This document shows, piece after piece, positions 12,481-25,620 of a stretch of DNA of 64,000 bases. The notes under the pieces were generated by a model. It did no database searches, was not told where the DNA came from, and saw only the letters and a program-made list of their open reading frames with translations. The position numbers and the translations under genes are program-made. Source of the stretch: Nymphaea colorata (lineage: Eukaryota > Streptophyta > Magnoliopsida > Nymphaeales > Nymphaeaceae); NCBI RefSeq assembly GCF_008831285.2, contig NC_045146.1, positions 15,391,289 through 15,455,288 of the forward strand. Reading direction: 5' to 3'. Each line of letters opens with the position of its first letter. The first letter of the stretch is position 1.

Positions 12481-15400
12481 TTGGTAGGTGCCCACTTGCT
12501 AAACGGTGAGGAATAAGATCTCATTGATCGGGTGGCGTAAAGAATATTGGTCTCACTTTCTCTTGGAGAGCACGAGAAGATGTGGAAATGGCGGCCACCC
12601 GATGCCCTCAAGGTTGGAGATCTAAGGGGATCAAGTCAACGGTTGGACGTCAACGAAAGAGATCAATGACTTCAAATAACAGAGAGCTAAAGGGTGAATC
12701 ACTTCATCCCTAACCAATAACCATGGTCGTAAGTCTCGTTGCTCGGGCCTTCGGTAACAGAAGAAGAAGGGATCATTTTTTTACTTCAGAATTGACAATA
12801 GAAAACAAAGCACGTGAAGGCATTTAGAAGAATCAATATGTTAACATCAGATTAATAACATGGCAAACAACCCCAGGAACGCCTCATTGAAGTCGAGTTA
12901 AACGTGGCTTCCAATACTTAGTATATCTGTCCTGCAATTTTGGCCTTAACAAGCGAGTCAGCGACCGCCAATGGCCCGCCCATCTTGGCCGGAACTTGAC
13001 CTTGTCAGAAACCGCGGCAACCCCAGGAATTTTGGGCTGAGCGATGCTAATTAAAAAAACTCTTAGGAGTACCGCCGTATATAAATGAGCAAATATCTAA
13101 CAAAATATGAACCTTCTAATGTGTTTGTAAACATTCATTTGATATAAATCAATTCTTAGTTCAAGTTATTTTTGTAAAAAAAAAAAAAAAAGATCTTTCT
13201 ACTATCAAAATATTGATGTTAAAATAACCATTTGTTTTCAATTAATGAAAAAATAGTGTTAAAGTAAAAAAAAAATGACTAACCTAATATATGTTTCTCA
13301 CCAAATTACACTTAAGATTATCTATAAGGTTAGATTGCAACACAAATGCTTTAGTAATTAATTTGAATGAATCTGATTTTTGTCTCGTACCTAAATGATA
13401 TGATATTTACGAACCTCTCTCACTCTCCTTATATATATATATATATATTATAATCCCCTCGCCGGCAAGCCTGCCAAGCAGCCATAAAATATTCGACAAA
13501 ATAACACAATTTAAGTGTGTTTCTGCCGATGGTTCGTTAAAGAAATAGGAAAAGCATGATAGAGTGGTGAGAGGCTCTTTTTTCTTTGGGTTTCCTCGTT
13601 TTGGTATTATTCATCTTTGTGCGAGAAAAGATGCAGTGGTCTTCTTCGATGTAGCTTTTGCCCTGCATTCAGAATTTTCCATAAAAAGATTGGTACTTGC
13701 TGTTTTTCTTTTTTGCTCATTTTATTTGTCTATATTGTAGTGGTCGATAGCATCGCCTCCAATTTTTGAATCCACTGATCAAGGGACCAAGTTGATCATT
13801 TCTCAACATAGTGGCATTCTAGACTTTCGTTGTGTGAGTTAAAACATGGATCTGAAAAATAGGAAGATGATTTGCCTCAAATGTGTAACAGGACGATTGA
13901 AAGATGAAAGATATTGTTTCTTAAGTGAGGATTTCAAGTGGAGATCTTAGGCTAACTTCAATCTTTAGTTTGATGAACTGATGAATTTTTGTCACGAATC
14001 TTTTACCATGTTAGTAAAAACATGCCATGTTAGATCCATGGATCTTAAATCTGAGGTAGTCAAAGACACCATAGGTTTGAGATCCAAGGAACTTAGATGA
14101 AACCCAGTTTGATGACCCTCCGAGAGTACCGGACGTCCCTCCCTCTTCCTTTTCTCACTCTTGCATCCGCCCTTAGTATCAACGTTCAACTGCTCAATTT
14201 TTTGCCTTTTGTCTGTCTCAACCTCAAGTGAGTTGCCGGAAGCCACTGAGTGTCTCCCTCCTTTTTAGTTTTACCCTCAGCAGCTACACTCTCCCCTTAT
14301 AGATGCCTTTTTTTTTCTTTTTTGACAGAGGACTTGAAGAAACCGTATGTTTTCCTCAAGAGAGGACTTCATGCCTTCAAAAAGACTTGAGTTGGATCCA
14401 TTTCATCCAATTTTCTCAATCCTTTCATCATCACTTAATTCATTAAAGATCTTATGTATTTTTGTCTTGGAGGACAAAGGTAGACATATATATATATGAA
14501 AACTAGCACTATTAAATAGTAGCATGCAAGAGAAATGGATGTCATTTGTACAACAAATGAAAGTGAAAATCCTTGCCTAAATTTAGAGAGAGAGAGGGTC
14601 GCAAAACAAAATTGGGTGACAAGGTGCCACCAAGTATTACAAACAAACAAAAGCAAAAACAAACAAAGAGAAAGAAAGCATAAGGGCCCACTCTCTGCCC
14701 AATACGCAGCATGATATGAACATCTGCCTTGATCAAGCGAAGATACATGGGATCTCTGTGGGGTGTATGCTCCACAGATGATGAACCTGGTTCAATTCAA
14801 TTATATGAGGATTTGAGTTATTGCCCCAAGGTCAATTGAAGTTTTGTTAATTATGTATTTTAAGACAAGAACTAATCTACTTAGCTTTTATAATGACATC
14901 TCTAATTTGAAGTTCAACATTCTTAGATTATATGAAGATAGCACGTATTAAGATTTTAGCTCAGTAAAAAAAAGGGGGGGGTAAAAAAGTGACTATAAAC
15001 AAGCAACCAACCCAACTCAATCAGTCAGATGGACCAGTTGCTGATCTTGAAAAAGAGGGCAGGTCGTCGTCTCGAACAGGTTAGGGCAGGGGTCAATCGC
15101 CAACATTGCCTGTTAATGGGTGATGTAGGCTTGTGGTACGAGTGATGTAATGCAACGGATCATTATGTTTTCCTTCCTGCTCTTGCTCTTTGATCAATGA
15201 ACCTCCAGCTGTCTTGTCTCGAGCCCACACCACACTGAATTGTGCAACCGCCCATTATGAGCCCCAACCCATCTTAAAAGCCCAACAACTACTTCTTGGG
15301 CAGTGTTTGTTCCCTAATTTGATCCCTAACGACACAAGTACCCACCAACTCCATGCGCACCTTTTATTTTCATGCGATCCCATATAAATAAATCCGCTGC

Positions 15401-18350
15401 AAGTGGGAATCTTCATTTCTCTTAACCCCTAAGTTGCTTCACATAGCTACGGCTTTTTTGAGACCACCACCATCAATTTTATAATCGCAAAGATCTGTTT
15501 ATGTGTGATATAATTCATTAGCCAAGGTAGTTTCCTATAAGGTATCTGAGCAATGTCGTATTTGCTAGGCTTTAGTTAGCCAAGACTAGACCAGGAGCCG
15601 CTTTAGGCTTTTAATGTAGAAATTAAAATAATGTACTACTAAGTTTAATTCATTGGCGGGTTCTATTGACTCTGTTCTTAAGGTAACGTTTGATACATAC
15701 GACGGTAAAATTTTTAAGAAAAAATTACCATGGAAAAAAAATCGGACTTAAAGAGGTCCGACTTTTTGATGGGGGAATTTTTTCCAAATTCAGTAAAAAA
15801 CACAAGGTAAAATTCCAAGGAGAAAACTGTACCGAACGAGGTAAAATTCTAACTATACACAGTCTTTTTCCTATGCATCAAACGGGACCTAAATGACTTG
15901 TATAATTGAAATTGAAAGGTGCCAACACTGCCACTCTCCATACAAAGCACTTTTGTATTATTAACCACAAATGTAGGCCAAGTTTACACTAAAAAACTGC
16001 TAAGAATCTTATAAGACATTTGGCAACAAGAACATTAACACCCCGTTTTATGGATACGTTTGGAAGATTGAGACAGATTCATAAACACTAAAACATGGCG
16101 CTTTAGAATTTTGTTCCAAATTTTTAGGACAAGCTTATGTAACACTATGTTGCTAAACACCCCTTGGGATTGAGTATGTATCGTTGTCACTTTCCGGCAT
16201 TGCCGTATTGCCTTAAACTCTGTATTTAAAGAGGGTCAGAACATCCCTTGTACTTGCGTTGTTTGTAATAAATTGTCTTCTTACATGTTTGCTCCTTTTG
16301 TTATTCTTATTGTCGAGAATGTGAGGTTATCGTTGTCATGTATTTGTCTTGTTATTACTCTCATTACTGTCTGTTTCCGTCGATACAGCACGCCGGCCAA
16401 ACGACATTGGTATCTACTAGGCTATTTTGTAGTTTAATTTCTTTGTTTAAAATTAACTAAAAATATGTAATAAATTGAAAAAAAAGTATGATCTTTACCT
16501 CTTACCAGCCAAAAACTTTTCAAATTTTGCAGCCAATATAATGTACAAATATTGACGCCACTGCTCATTATGGAGCTCCAAGTGCCCTCTGCAGTTGGCG
16601 GGACCCCCTACTCCTTGGGCGCATGAATGTGTCTCGTAAAGGGAAACTACTCGAGTACTCCACCCGAGCAGTCAAACTCATCTGCAGCAGGAGCAAACAG
16701 AGTGGGATCATGAGTTATGCAAGCCAACTTATTTAATTCAGAAGTTTCATATTTGAGTTGTGTGTTCCTTGCGGCAGTGCCTTGATTGTAGAACCTTTCA
16801 GGTGGGCAGAGGTTTTTCATTTGGAAGGGGTGACAAATGGGCAGTGAGCACTATAAATCCACCTTCAAACCGCCCTGCACAAATGAGTACAGTACAGATA
16901 CATGCACATGCGTACTGTACACAGATGAAGGACTAGCTTCCTGCAATTTTATGTCGTAGACTGACAGAAAACGCCTACGTTGAGGTGCAGTCGTATGTGT
17001 TTTTCTGTTCACTGGAACATGTAAATATGTTTGTTATTGGTAAAGCACCAAAAGAGAATCATGTTTTGAACCAAAATGATTCAGAAAGAACTTTGCAAAA
17101 AGGTTCGGTTCTTTTCTTTTTCTTGGTTCAGTTGCATATTCAAATAATGCAGAGTGTACTTTTTATCAGGAACAGAGAGAGAGAGAGACAGACAGACAGA
17201 GACTTGTTTATTAATGTGATGTGTTTTTGCAAATTTCCTCTTCGGGCACTGAGATTTTTAGGGCTGCAGCCAGTCAATTATCACTTCTCCTACTTATTGA
17301 GGACCGTTTGAACAAGGAACTGACAATCAGGATCTTCCCATGTGTCCATTTCATGTGAATGATGAACAATGATGGTGCAAGTAAATGGCAGTGCGGCACT
17401 ATCGTCTAGCCAAGCTTGTAGGGATGAGTAAATAATTGGGGTAAAACTGTTAAGCTGATGAATCTCCCCCTGGAATGCGAATTACCACTACCGCTGTTCA
17501 TGGCATTTGATTTGATGGGTAGCATCTTATAATAAAGCTTGCGTATTGCCTTCCTGTTCCCCACTTACTCTAATAAGACATGGTTTACTTTTTAAGCTCC
17601 GTTTTAATTTGTGGTATCCAGATGAAATCGGATTCCATTTATGGTGGAACCTTTTATTTATTAATGAGATGCATTGACATTTGACACAGCATCCTGTCTT
17701 CAAGCCTGTACAATGATCACAGTACCCAAGGGCGTGAATTTTGTAGGCCGGCCCCCACCACCACCTACTCATGCATATGATGATAACCCAATGCTGTGTC
17801 AATAGAAAATGTTACTAGATTTCAGTGAAAATTTAGAAAAGTGGCAGCTGACCCGATGGAAATAAAATATACCACCGTGAAGGATGATATCATTTCAGTG
17901 GTTTGAGTGCGGCAAGCATGTCCTTAGCTGCATCAGAAACCACCTTTCTATTCAAAATAATATCTGGCGTTAAAACAAGACTCAGAAAATGAGAGAAGGA
18001 TTAGAAAAAGGGGAATCTGAGAGCATGCATTGACTGTCTTGTTTGTACGCTTGTTTATTCAAAACAGAGTTACTGCAGAAGTTGGAAAGATGTTTCTCAT
18101 GATTCATACCTCATCTTCTGTAGCCCCCCGTGGACCCACTGCCCCTTCTTGGGACAGCAGCGCGTGCATACGACTGCACTATGTCTGGTGAGCAAATTCA
18201 TGTACTCCTTTTTACCCTCTGCCTAGAGAACCACCCAGAAAAGGAAGCACAAAGATGAGGAGTAAAAGAAATAAAAAATTGGAAAAGAATGATGCCCACA
18301 TGCCCACATGTGACATAACTAGCTAAAAGCCTAGTAGATTCCCTAGTTAC
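12481..18350. other. Intergenic spacer with MITE debris, no gene recognised
   Basis: Long AT-rich stretch with only short, unrelated open frames. It contains a clear Tourist-like MITE (15682-15889), a weaker hAT-like remnant near 16013-16168, an AT microsatellite at about 13433-13449, and a short GAGA/GACA repeat near 17178-17202. No coding similarity was recognised. Confidence 0.6.
15682..15889. mobile_element. Tourist-like MITE (PIF/Harbinger type)
   Basis: Element of 208 bp. The left end GGTAACGTTTGATACATAC and the reverse complement of the right end, GGTCCCGTTTGATGCATAG, form 19-bp inverted repeats. The element is flanked on both sides by TAA, the 3-bp target duplication typical of PIF/Harbinger elements. 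The interior is AT-rich and non-coding, with a self-complementary centre (TCGGAC .. GTCCGA near 15743-15765) that would fold into a hairpin. The matching ends and TAA duplication make this the best-supported MITE in the window. Confidence 0.82.
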
Positions 18351-20832
18351 TTTGTATATATCTTCGTGGGCTTGGTCCTCTCTGGGCACTGGAATTTTGT
18401 CTCTACTGTTGGGGCAAGGAAGGATCTTCCTTCTTTTCACTTTGTTCTCTGCTGGGTTTTGGTCAAAATTGGTTTTGTTTAACGCTATCTGATTGTGGTG
18501 GGTCTTCTGTCTGAGGTATCGTGTTAGATTCGATTCTGATATGAGGCTTTGATTTCATGGACAACTGTTATTGTGTCGAGTAGAGGTCGGTGGTACATGT
18601 GACTTGCATTCATGTGTTCAGCTTTGTTTTGTTTGTTTTGAGCATAGAGTTAAGGTTGGTGGAGTGAACTTTTAGTTTCTCAGAGTGTGCCCTTTTCCTT
18701 TTGAGTCACGAGTGCCTTCATCCTTTTTTTTCTCAAGTTGAAGACTCTTTGCGTACCGTTTGTTTCTTGTGGGATGAAAGAACTCCTGCAAGCATAATCG
18801 GGAGAGAGCACTGCATTTGGGGAGGTATGATTTGCAAAGTTCTGCTCATTCCTGAGTCATCCCTTTTCTTATGGTCTCATCTGATATGGGATCATTGCAC
18901 GAATTATCAGAAAGAATTACTGTTTGATTGTTTTCCCTCGTTATGCGCCTTCTGCAATTGCTTATATTATGGAACTGCGAGTCCTCTTCTTGACAGCGGA
19001 AAATAAAAGTCTGATCGTGACTCTGTCATGTGATACTTCTCGCTGCCAAGGATTTTGCCTTTTATCTTTACCAACAGTCGCTTTTTCGGTTATGAACATG
19101 ATTTCCTTGCATTCTTAAGACATGTATTTGAATTTTCTTCTCTTCTCTGCTTCATCATAGATTTTGGTTTGGGGAATTCATTTTCCATTTTTTCGCGACA
19201 ATTCTTCAGAAAGTTTCAGAAACCATGAACCGGATCTCTCTTTTGGTTGGGGTCTGACTGTTCCAAATGATCCTATCATTCATGCATGGCTATGTTCAAG
19301 CTCTAATTCAAGAAGACGATAGACTAGTATTTTAAATAGATGTTATCCTTGTCTGTGATCTTGAGGTGCTACTTTGGTTGGAAGATATTAGCATGTGCAG
19401 ATTATAAAGAGAAAAAGAGTTCCCCATAGGTGTATACTGTATAATCCGAAAATGGTTTATGTTCTCCATGTCCTGTGCATTCGGATGAGAAACGCAGGAC
19501 TCCTAGAAAAGGTACCACCATGTCCTTTGAGCTTCAATTGGACAAACTGTTGATGGGAGCACCATATGGCAGGTAAAACAGGAGATAACCTAGCTCCATC
19601 AAGCAAAACAAGCGCCTTGCGGAGTGTGACTTTTAGGACTTGTGTTGATTGGTGAAAGAACTCGAAAGTTGCCTATCCCGATTGTTAGGAAGAATTTTGT
19701 TAAAAGCTGTACGTTTCAGATATTAAAACAAGGACACGTTAATCTGGATAATGTTGTACACTTAGAAGCCTATGCTAGACTTCCAAATGCAGGAACAAAC
19801 ATACTTAGCAATGGGAGCTCCTCACATGTGGAATCGCATTTGCCATTGCTATGAAATGCATTTATTTTTTATTGATGCCGCCTCTGGACACAGTTATGCA
19901 CCACATAGTCAGTCATTCATGGAGTAATGGCTGTTACAAACTTACAATTATGTAGTTGCATATTCCTCCTGAAATCTGGTTGATTAGGATTGGAAAATTT
20001 ACTTGCTTGCAAGAGTCAGCACAATGGCCTTGATTTTACTCGAAGTATCAGACCAAGTAATTCCAGACTGCCAAAAATATTCAAACTAGAAAGGGAGGAA
20101 ATGGCTGGCTCTGATTACTTTTGTGGATGTTGTACGAAAGACATGGTGGGGTTCGCTGAACGCCTGAATCATGCTATTCTTGGAACTGCACTCCGCTGTT
20201 CATCTTAGCATCTGTCTATTTCTTCAGCTGACCTTTTCAGGAAATACCCAAAAATTTTTCTTCCTACTGCAGATTGGTGTGTCATTGGTGTAGGGTTGTT
20301 ACCAATTTTTAGTTGAGGCTACGGAATTTCTTAAATCTTGACTGCGAGAATATACAGAATATACAGTGATGACTAGCTTTATTTTCTGTTTGCTTTCTTA
20401 GATGAAGAGAAAATTAGTTCTTTTTTGTTCCTTGGCTGCCAGTGGTACACAGAAAATCGACACAGCTTTTAATATGGTTTCCTTGTTTTCTTTGTTCAGC
20501 CGCACTATGTATCATAGGATCCTGTTAAGATGTACAGTAATAGCATGATGAATTTCTGTTCCGTAAAATTAGACACCTTTGGTGTATCAATCATCTCAAC
20601 AGCATTTCTTTATTCCTTTATTTGCTTTGCAGTCCGTCCATGTTACTGCACTTTTGAAAACTTGACCTTTAGAACACATGGTTTCATTGCAGGTATAAGA
20701 TATCCTCATCTGAGTTGATACAGAAGAATACCTACTCCAGGAGCACTGATTAAGGTTCCTTTCCTACTTTCTAAAGAAAGAATTCACTGGGATCAACTTC
20801 AAGCACCGATATTATCAGCAACTTCCTCAACC
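18351..20832 (+). other. Upstream region of the DUF863-like gene
   Basis: No conserved protein is encoded here. A TATATATC at 18355 on the plus strand, followed by a CT-rich stretch, could be a promoter about 2.4 kb before the start codon. That would imply a long leader with one or more leader introns; several TTGCAG acceptor-like sites occur just upstream of the gene (for example near 20632 and 20693). Neither the transcription start nor the splicing can be settled by reading. Confidence 0.3.
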
Positions 20833-21682
20833 ATGGAGATACATTTGAAGCAGTATGAGAAAGAATGTTTGAAATCAACTATGCTAAAGCATGAAGAAAC
20901 TTTTAAAGAGCAGGTGAATTGTTGTCCAGCACTCTCTTTCCTCTTCTTCATTGTAGTTGCGAATCTCCCACACTTATGTCCTTGAAAATCCCTTCTTATT
21001 CGTTCTCAATCTCCTGTCCTTCCACTAGATGTGGTCATGTTACTAGATCTTTCAGGACATAGCTTAAACTGATAATAGATGCAATAGCACCAACTTTTCT
21101 TTTCCTGAATGAGTGCAGATATGTGAGCTTCATCGTCTATATCATGTTCAGAAACTGCTAATGAGTGACATGAAAAACAAAAATATTATGCTGCAAGCAA
21201 CCAGGAATGATTCTGCTTCTCGAAATTTTAGTCTACATGCAAGACTAAGTGCACAAGGTACTAGATACCAAATCAAGGATCCTCTGCAGATGAAAACAAT
21301 GATTGATCTGGAGCACCAGGCTGAGAAAAATTTTATAGAAAATTCAGAAGATGCTTCTCTAGAGAGTGAGATTGAAGAAGAGACTGACATTGAACTGACC
21401 TTGAGCACTGGATCTAGAAACAAGAAGAAGAAAAATAAAAAGAAGGAACCCATATATTGGAATCTTGATGGATCTTTTCCTTCTATGTCGGCTAGACATG
21501 ACTCCACCCAAGCCCCAGTTATTGGAAGCCATCCATGGTTGAACTCAAGGGAGAGGTTAACAGGACCTAGCTGGGAAAGTTTCTGCAATGAGCAAAAGAA
21601 GACTTACAGTGAGGAAGAGCTCTCTAGAAAAGAAAGGCAACCGCTGTGGTTTTTTCCAGTGTTAAGCTTGAATGTGACATAG
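20833..21682 (+). CDS. Short DUF863-like plant protein with ICELHRLYHVQ motif
   Basis: Two exons, 20833-20913 and 21119-21682, join in phase 0 (EQ-ICELHRLYHVQK) to give 214 aa. The KSTMLKHEETFKEQICELHRLYHVQKLLMSDM segment (residues about 14-45) is the conserved N-terminal block seen in plant DUF863 proteins and in a set of shorter relatives. An acidic stretch follows (SEIEEETDIELTLSTG), whose IELTL core resembles an EAR-type repression motif. Next is a lysine-rich KKKKNKKKE run that could be a nuclear signal. The C-terminus ends in PLWFFPVLSLNVT. The protein is far shorter than classic DUF863 members. No enzymatic domain is visible and the function is unknown; a nuclear regulatory role is only a guess from the motifs. 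Splice sites fit GT..AG and the joined motif is diagnostic, so the structure is fairly secure, but an additional 5' coding exon cannot be excluded. Confidence 0.75.
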
Positions 21683-23533
21683 ACATGATATGGGCAGTTT
21701 CTTTTTTTAACTCAAGTTTTTTCTTTCTTTTGTTTTCGGTTGTACTTCAGCTCGACTGTTCTTTTAAACCGAAACTATGTTAAGACTATGATATTGCGTC
21801 ATTAGTTAAAGAATCCCTACATATTTTTGCTGAGCTCACATTGCATACATAGTCATGCACAGCTGGGGTAAATTGCTCAAAGGTGCTATTTCGAAGAAAA
21901 TTTCATAATTCGAGACGTGTTAGGAACATTTCTCTCAGAAAGGAAGCTTCCCGTAAAGCTTAAAGAAAACGGTTTGCCAGTAAGACAATTATGTTCTTTT
22001 CCATCTTCCGAGGCTCTGTATGGATGATAGTGGCGAAACACAAGATTCTAAAACCATTACTTTAAGACCATCTTTTTGGTTTGTCAAAATGTGCATATTT
22101 TTTTACTTTTGTTTGTTTTTGCCATTTTCCAGCCAAGCTGACTTGAGCTTGTTTTATGTTTCATAGCATGGTATGTAGCCATGCCGAATGTAATATATGT
22201 CATCTTAAGAATATATAACGGTTTAAATTCAAAAATTTGAATGGCATCTAAAGGTTTATGTGATATTAGAATAAGATAGTTGGATAGTGAGATCATCATT
22301 TACTAACTCATAACTGAAAGGTTTTGGGTCTGAAGCCCCACTTTCACATCATCGTGAAGTGCGATTACCATGATGGCAGCAATTAGAGGGCAACTCTATG
22401 CATCTTTTGGAGAACTGCCTCGAAAGATATTATAATCTTACGCCCCCCTTGTTTGTTCACAATTTTTCTACTCAAAACAGGACATTTTGCCACGGAAATC
22501 AATGAAGCTTCTGGGTAGAGTGTAATCAACAATATATAGGGAGGAAAATCTGTGATATCCAGCATTAGTGAAAAACCATATTTTCATTGGCCATGACATT
22601 TTCACAGCAATTAAAATCCAACCTATACCTTACACCCATGAGTTATGGCACACCACCGAAATGACACTTAGAAGAACCCCACTTATGATATTTCACTTAT
22701 GGTTCTCCTTAATGTACGATCAAAATGAATGTTTGGGACCTCCTTCTTCATGGAATTTACTTTTACTTGGTATATGTGTTCTTCCTTTAAGTGGCGTCAT
22801 GAACACAAACAAATCAATCTGTATGTACTTTTCAGTCTTTGTGAACTGTGACGACACCTCTAATTTCATGACATTTCCAACGTGTAACTAGCCAGGCGAA
22901 CTTAAAGACAGTAGTGAAAGGAAGATTGAACTAGTGAGAAATCTTACTTAATGCACAAGGATGAAGTGCTTCGGCTTCAACTAGAGACAGCTAGAACGAG
23001 GGCAAATAGAGGGCATTCTAAAAGGAAGATTGTGTTTTTGAAACGTATGTTCACAAAGGGATGTTTCAAGAATATCATGTTAAGTTGTTTCAAGAAACAT
23101 ACAGTCTTCTTAACTGATGTGTTATAAGAGCAAGTGTTCAAAAAATACAATATTCTTCTGATCGAAGCCTTCATAAGATTGCATTGTTTTTTCAATGGTA
23201 AGACTGAGAGGCTGAAAGAACTCAGTGGTTTCCTTATCATGATATTAAAAGGGGAAATTTTCGTCTTTTGCCTTGCCTTTTTTACAATTTTAAACATGAA
23301 CAATATTTTGAAGTTTTTCTGTATAAGAACCACATATTTCACAAAAAAAAAAATCAAATAAATGACCAAAGTAAACTTTTCTTAATTTGAAACAATAGAA
23401 AACAAAGTTAGCTGTAATTTTTTTAATATGAATATTCTTTACCACTAGATTACATGCATTCTTATTTTAGTAAGTCCAAAATACTCAATGACATCGTTGC
23501 CATAATAAAAGAATTAGCACACGACGGAGCATT
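21683..23533. other. Intergenic spacer, no gene recognised
   Basis: AT-rich. The first part is likely 3' UTR of the DUF863-like gene. Open frames such as those at 22568-22891 and 22977-23369 have no recognised similarity and unbiased codon use. Nothing else is supported. Confidence 0.5.
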
Positions 23534-24021
23534 GTTGGCAAACTCTGCGAGTTCAACTCGGGAGTCACCTGAGTTGGCTCGAGATGGTTCTCTAACTGAG
23601 CCACGAGTCAAGTTCCAAGCGAGTTATCACAAAAAATCGGGCGACTCGGCCAAGATCGGCTGACTCACTGGATTGGTGACTTGGCTTGAAATAGTTTGAG
23701 TTTGACATGCCGGGAGCTTTATGGTGTAAAAATTCATCTTTATTCTTAAGCTATTCACCATCTTTGCTTATTTTTTTCTTATATAGAAAGTGAAACCAAC
23801 CATTTGCAAGTATGTTCTCACCATCAATCTTTAAACGCCCATAGACCCATGAAGAATCAGGTGGTTGGTAGAGAGACTGAGAGATAATTTCTTGATAAAT
23901 ACAAGCTAAGCTGGTGCTATTAGATTCATGACCTCCCTTATGATTAGAAATATAGTTAGACAAATCATAACTAAAATCTGTTTCTCGTTTCTCCATGTTG
24001 AATAAAGAGGGAGTCGCCTCA

Positions 24022-24233
24022 AGGAGCATAGCATAGCTAGTTGGGTTGAGTGTCTGTAAAAGGGCAGGTCTCTAGTTCGACTTCTATGAGCGTTATGTTC
24101 TTGCATCTTAAGGTGGTAGGACACGATATGCAGTACTGTTATCGTTAACGCCAATACAGTTCAGGACCCCAATGGCAAGGGGAATGCGGGGAACCTTTGG
24201 GCTTATGTGAAAAAACAAAAGAGAAAAAAAAAG
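24022..24233 (+). mobile_element. tRNA-derived SINE candidate
   Basis: An A-box-like TAGCTAGTTGGG (24034-24045) is followed about 30 bases later by a B-box-like CTAGTTCGACTTC (24072-24084). These are the spacing and words of a tRNA-derived RNA polymerase III promoter. The unit continues about 150 bases and ends in an A-rich tail (24209-24233). Flanking duplications were not found, so the 5' limit is approximate. Confidence 0.5.
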
Positions 24234-24379
24234 TGTTAAAAAAGTAAGTTGAGGTAGTAGGCAATTAAAAGGAAAATGCAAGAGGTGCCACTTTCCCATC
24301 GAAGACTTTAACTTTGTCATTTTGTTACCTGAGCTTTTCCTCTTGATCAGGTAACAATTAATGATAAAAATTAATCTTT

Positions 24380-25620
24380 GAGCTCATCTCGGCTCTCTCT
24401 ATCAATTCCGCCAAGTGTCACATCTCCCTCATTCACGCGGATCCGGCCACGGTACTTTTCACGGAAGCTTGCTTTGGGTGTAAGGCTACTAGCCTGCCCA
24501 TGGACTATTTGGGACTTCAGATTACATTGTCGCCTCCTGCTCCCTCTTTTTGGGATGGGGTGGAGCAGAAGCTTACGGATCGCCTTCAGTGTTGGCAGGG
24601 AAAGCTGCTTTCTCTCTCAGGTCGGATTACTCTGGCTAAGCATTGCCTTGCGTCGGTCCATCTCCATGCTTTGTCTGTCTTTCGGCCCCCTGTGGCTGTT
24701 TTGTGTAGGTTTGATAAGCTTATTCGTAGGTTTGTTTGGGATGGTGATCGACCTTCAGATCGCCTTGCGCATTGGGATGTGGTTGCTTTTCCGCGTCTTC
24801 TTAGGGGTGCTGCGGTTACCAACTTTAGTCGGGCTTGCGAGTCTTCCCTGTGTTCTTGGTGGTGGCGGTTAGCAACTGAAGATTCTCCCATCATCCAATT
24901 CATTAGTTCAAAATTCGACCTGCATTCCCCTAGCGTCTGGCATAGTTCTATCTCTCACACCTCTCCCTCTCACTTTTGGTCTGACATGCTTTCTGTCCTT
25001 CCTCTTTTCCTCTGCCTTGCTGACCTCTCATCGTCCATGTTCCCATCCTGGCCCATTTCACCTACTCGTGAGTTCACTTTTTCTTCTTGCTACCTGGCCT
25101 CCTTTGGTCCTTCTGTCGCGTCACTCCCCCCCGGTCTCTTTGGTCTCCTGGCCCATCTCCTCGTGCCATTGCTTTTGTCTGGCTTCTTCTGACTGGCCAT
25201 ATCAACACTTTTGATCACCTACAGCGCCTTGGCATCAGTTTGGCTAACCAGTGTCCCCTATGTCTTGTTGCGACTTAGTTTCGAGTCCACATTTTTACTT
25301 CTTGCCCTTTTTTCTCTAGTGTCCTTGCTTCTACTTGGTCTTCCCTTGTTAGTAATCTTCCAAACCCACCATCCATTCGTCTTCTCTTCCTTTTTTGTCC
25401 TTCCCCCCATCTGACTGCTTCCTGGGGTCATGTCTGGAGGCCGTGGCTCATTTCAGCTTGGTGGCGCATTTGGGTGGAGCGCAACAACAGGGTCTTCAGG
25501 GGCACCTTCTCTTCACCAGATTCTGTGGCTCGTCTTGTGCAAGGGGATATCCAGTTCGCCATTCGGTTAAAGCGTCGCCGCCTGACTGCGGTTGGGTGAC
25601 TGTGCCGCTTCGTCTTTCCT
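24380..25620 (+). mobile_element. Decayed, 5'-truncated LINE (L1-type reverse transcriptase tail)
   Basis: The plus strand encodes the C-terminal part of a plant LINE polyprotein in more than one frame. First comes SINSAKCHISLIHADP .. PMDYLGLQITL .. LQCWQGKLLSLSGRITLAK .. FRPPVAV..FDKLIRRFVWDG, the thumb-side region after the polymerase core. Next is HINTFDHLQRLGISLANQCPLC, the zf-RVT region. Last is WWRIWVERNNRVFRGTF, the terminal domain. The catalytic YADD core and everything upstream are missing. At least two frame changes separate the pieces, so the copy is dead. GC content is higher than in the surrounding DNA. The 3' end is uncertain, as no poly(A) tail was recognised. Confidence 0.82.

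Noticed and set aside
15130-15560. Possible Copia LTR remnant followed by a primer-site-like GGTATCTGAGCA
   Set aside because: The word only partly matches the tRNA-Met primer site, and no second LTR or coding remnant is nearby.
16013-16168. hAT-like ends around TTTGGCAACA and TTTAGCAACA
   Set aside because: The inverted similarity is short and no 8-bp duplication is seen. It is noted only as a weak remnant in the spacer.
16170-16420. Possible solo LTR (TATTTAAAGAGG, polyadenylation-like AATAAA, TTGGTATCTACTAGG)
   Set aside because: No matching TG..CA ends or target duplication could be found by reading.
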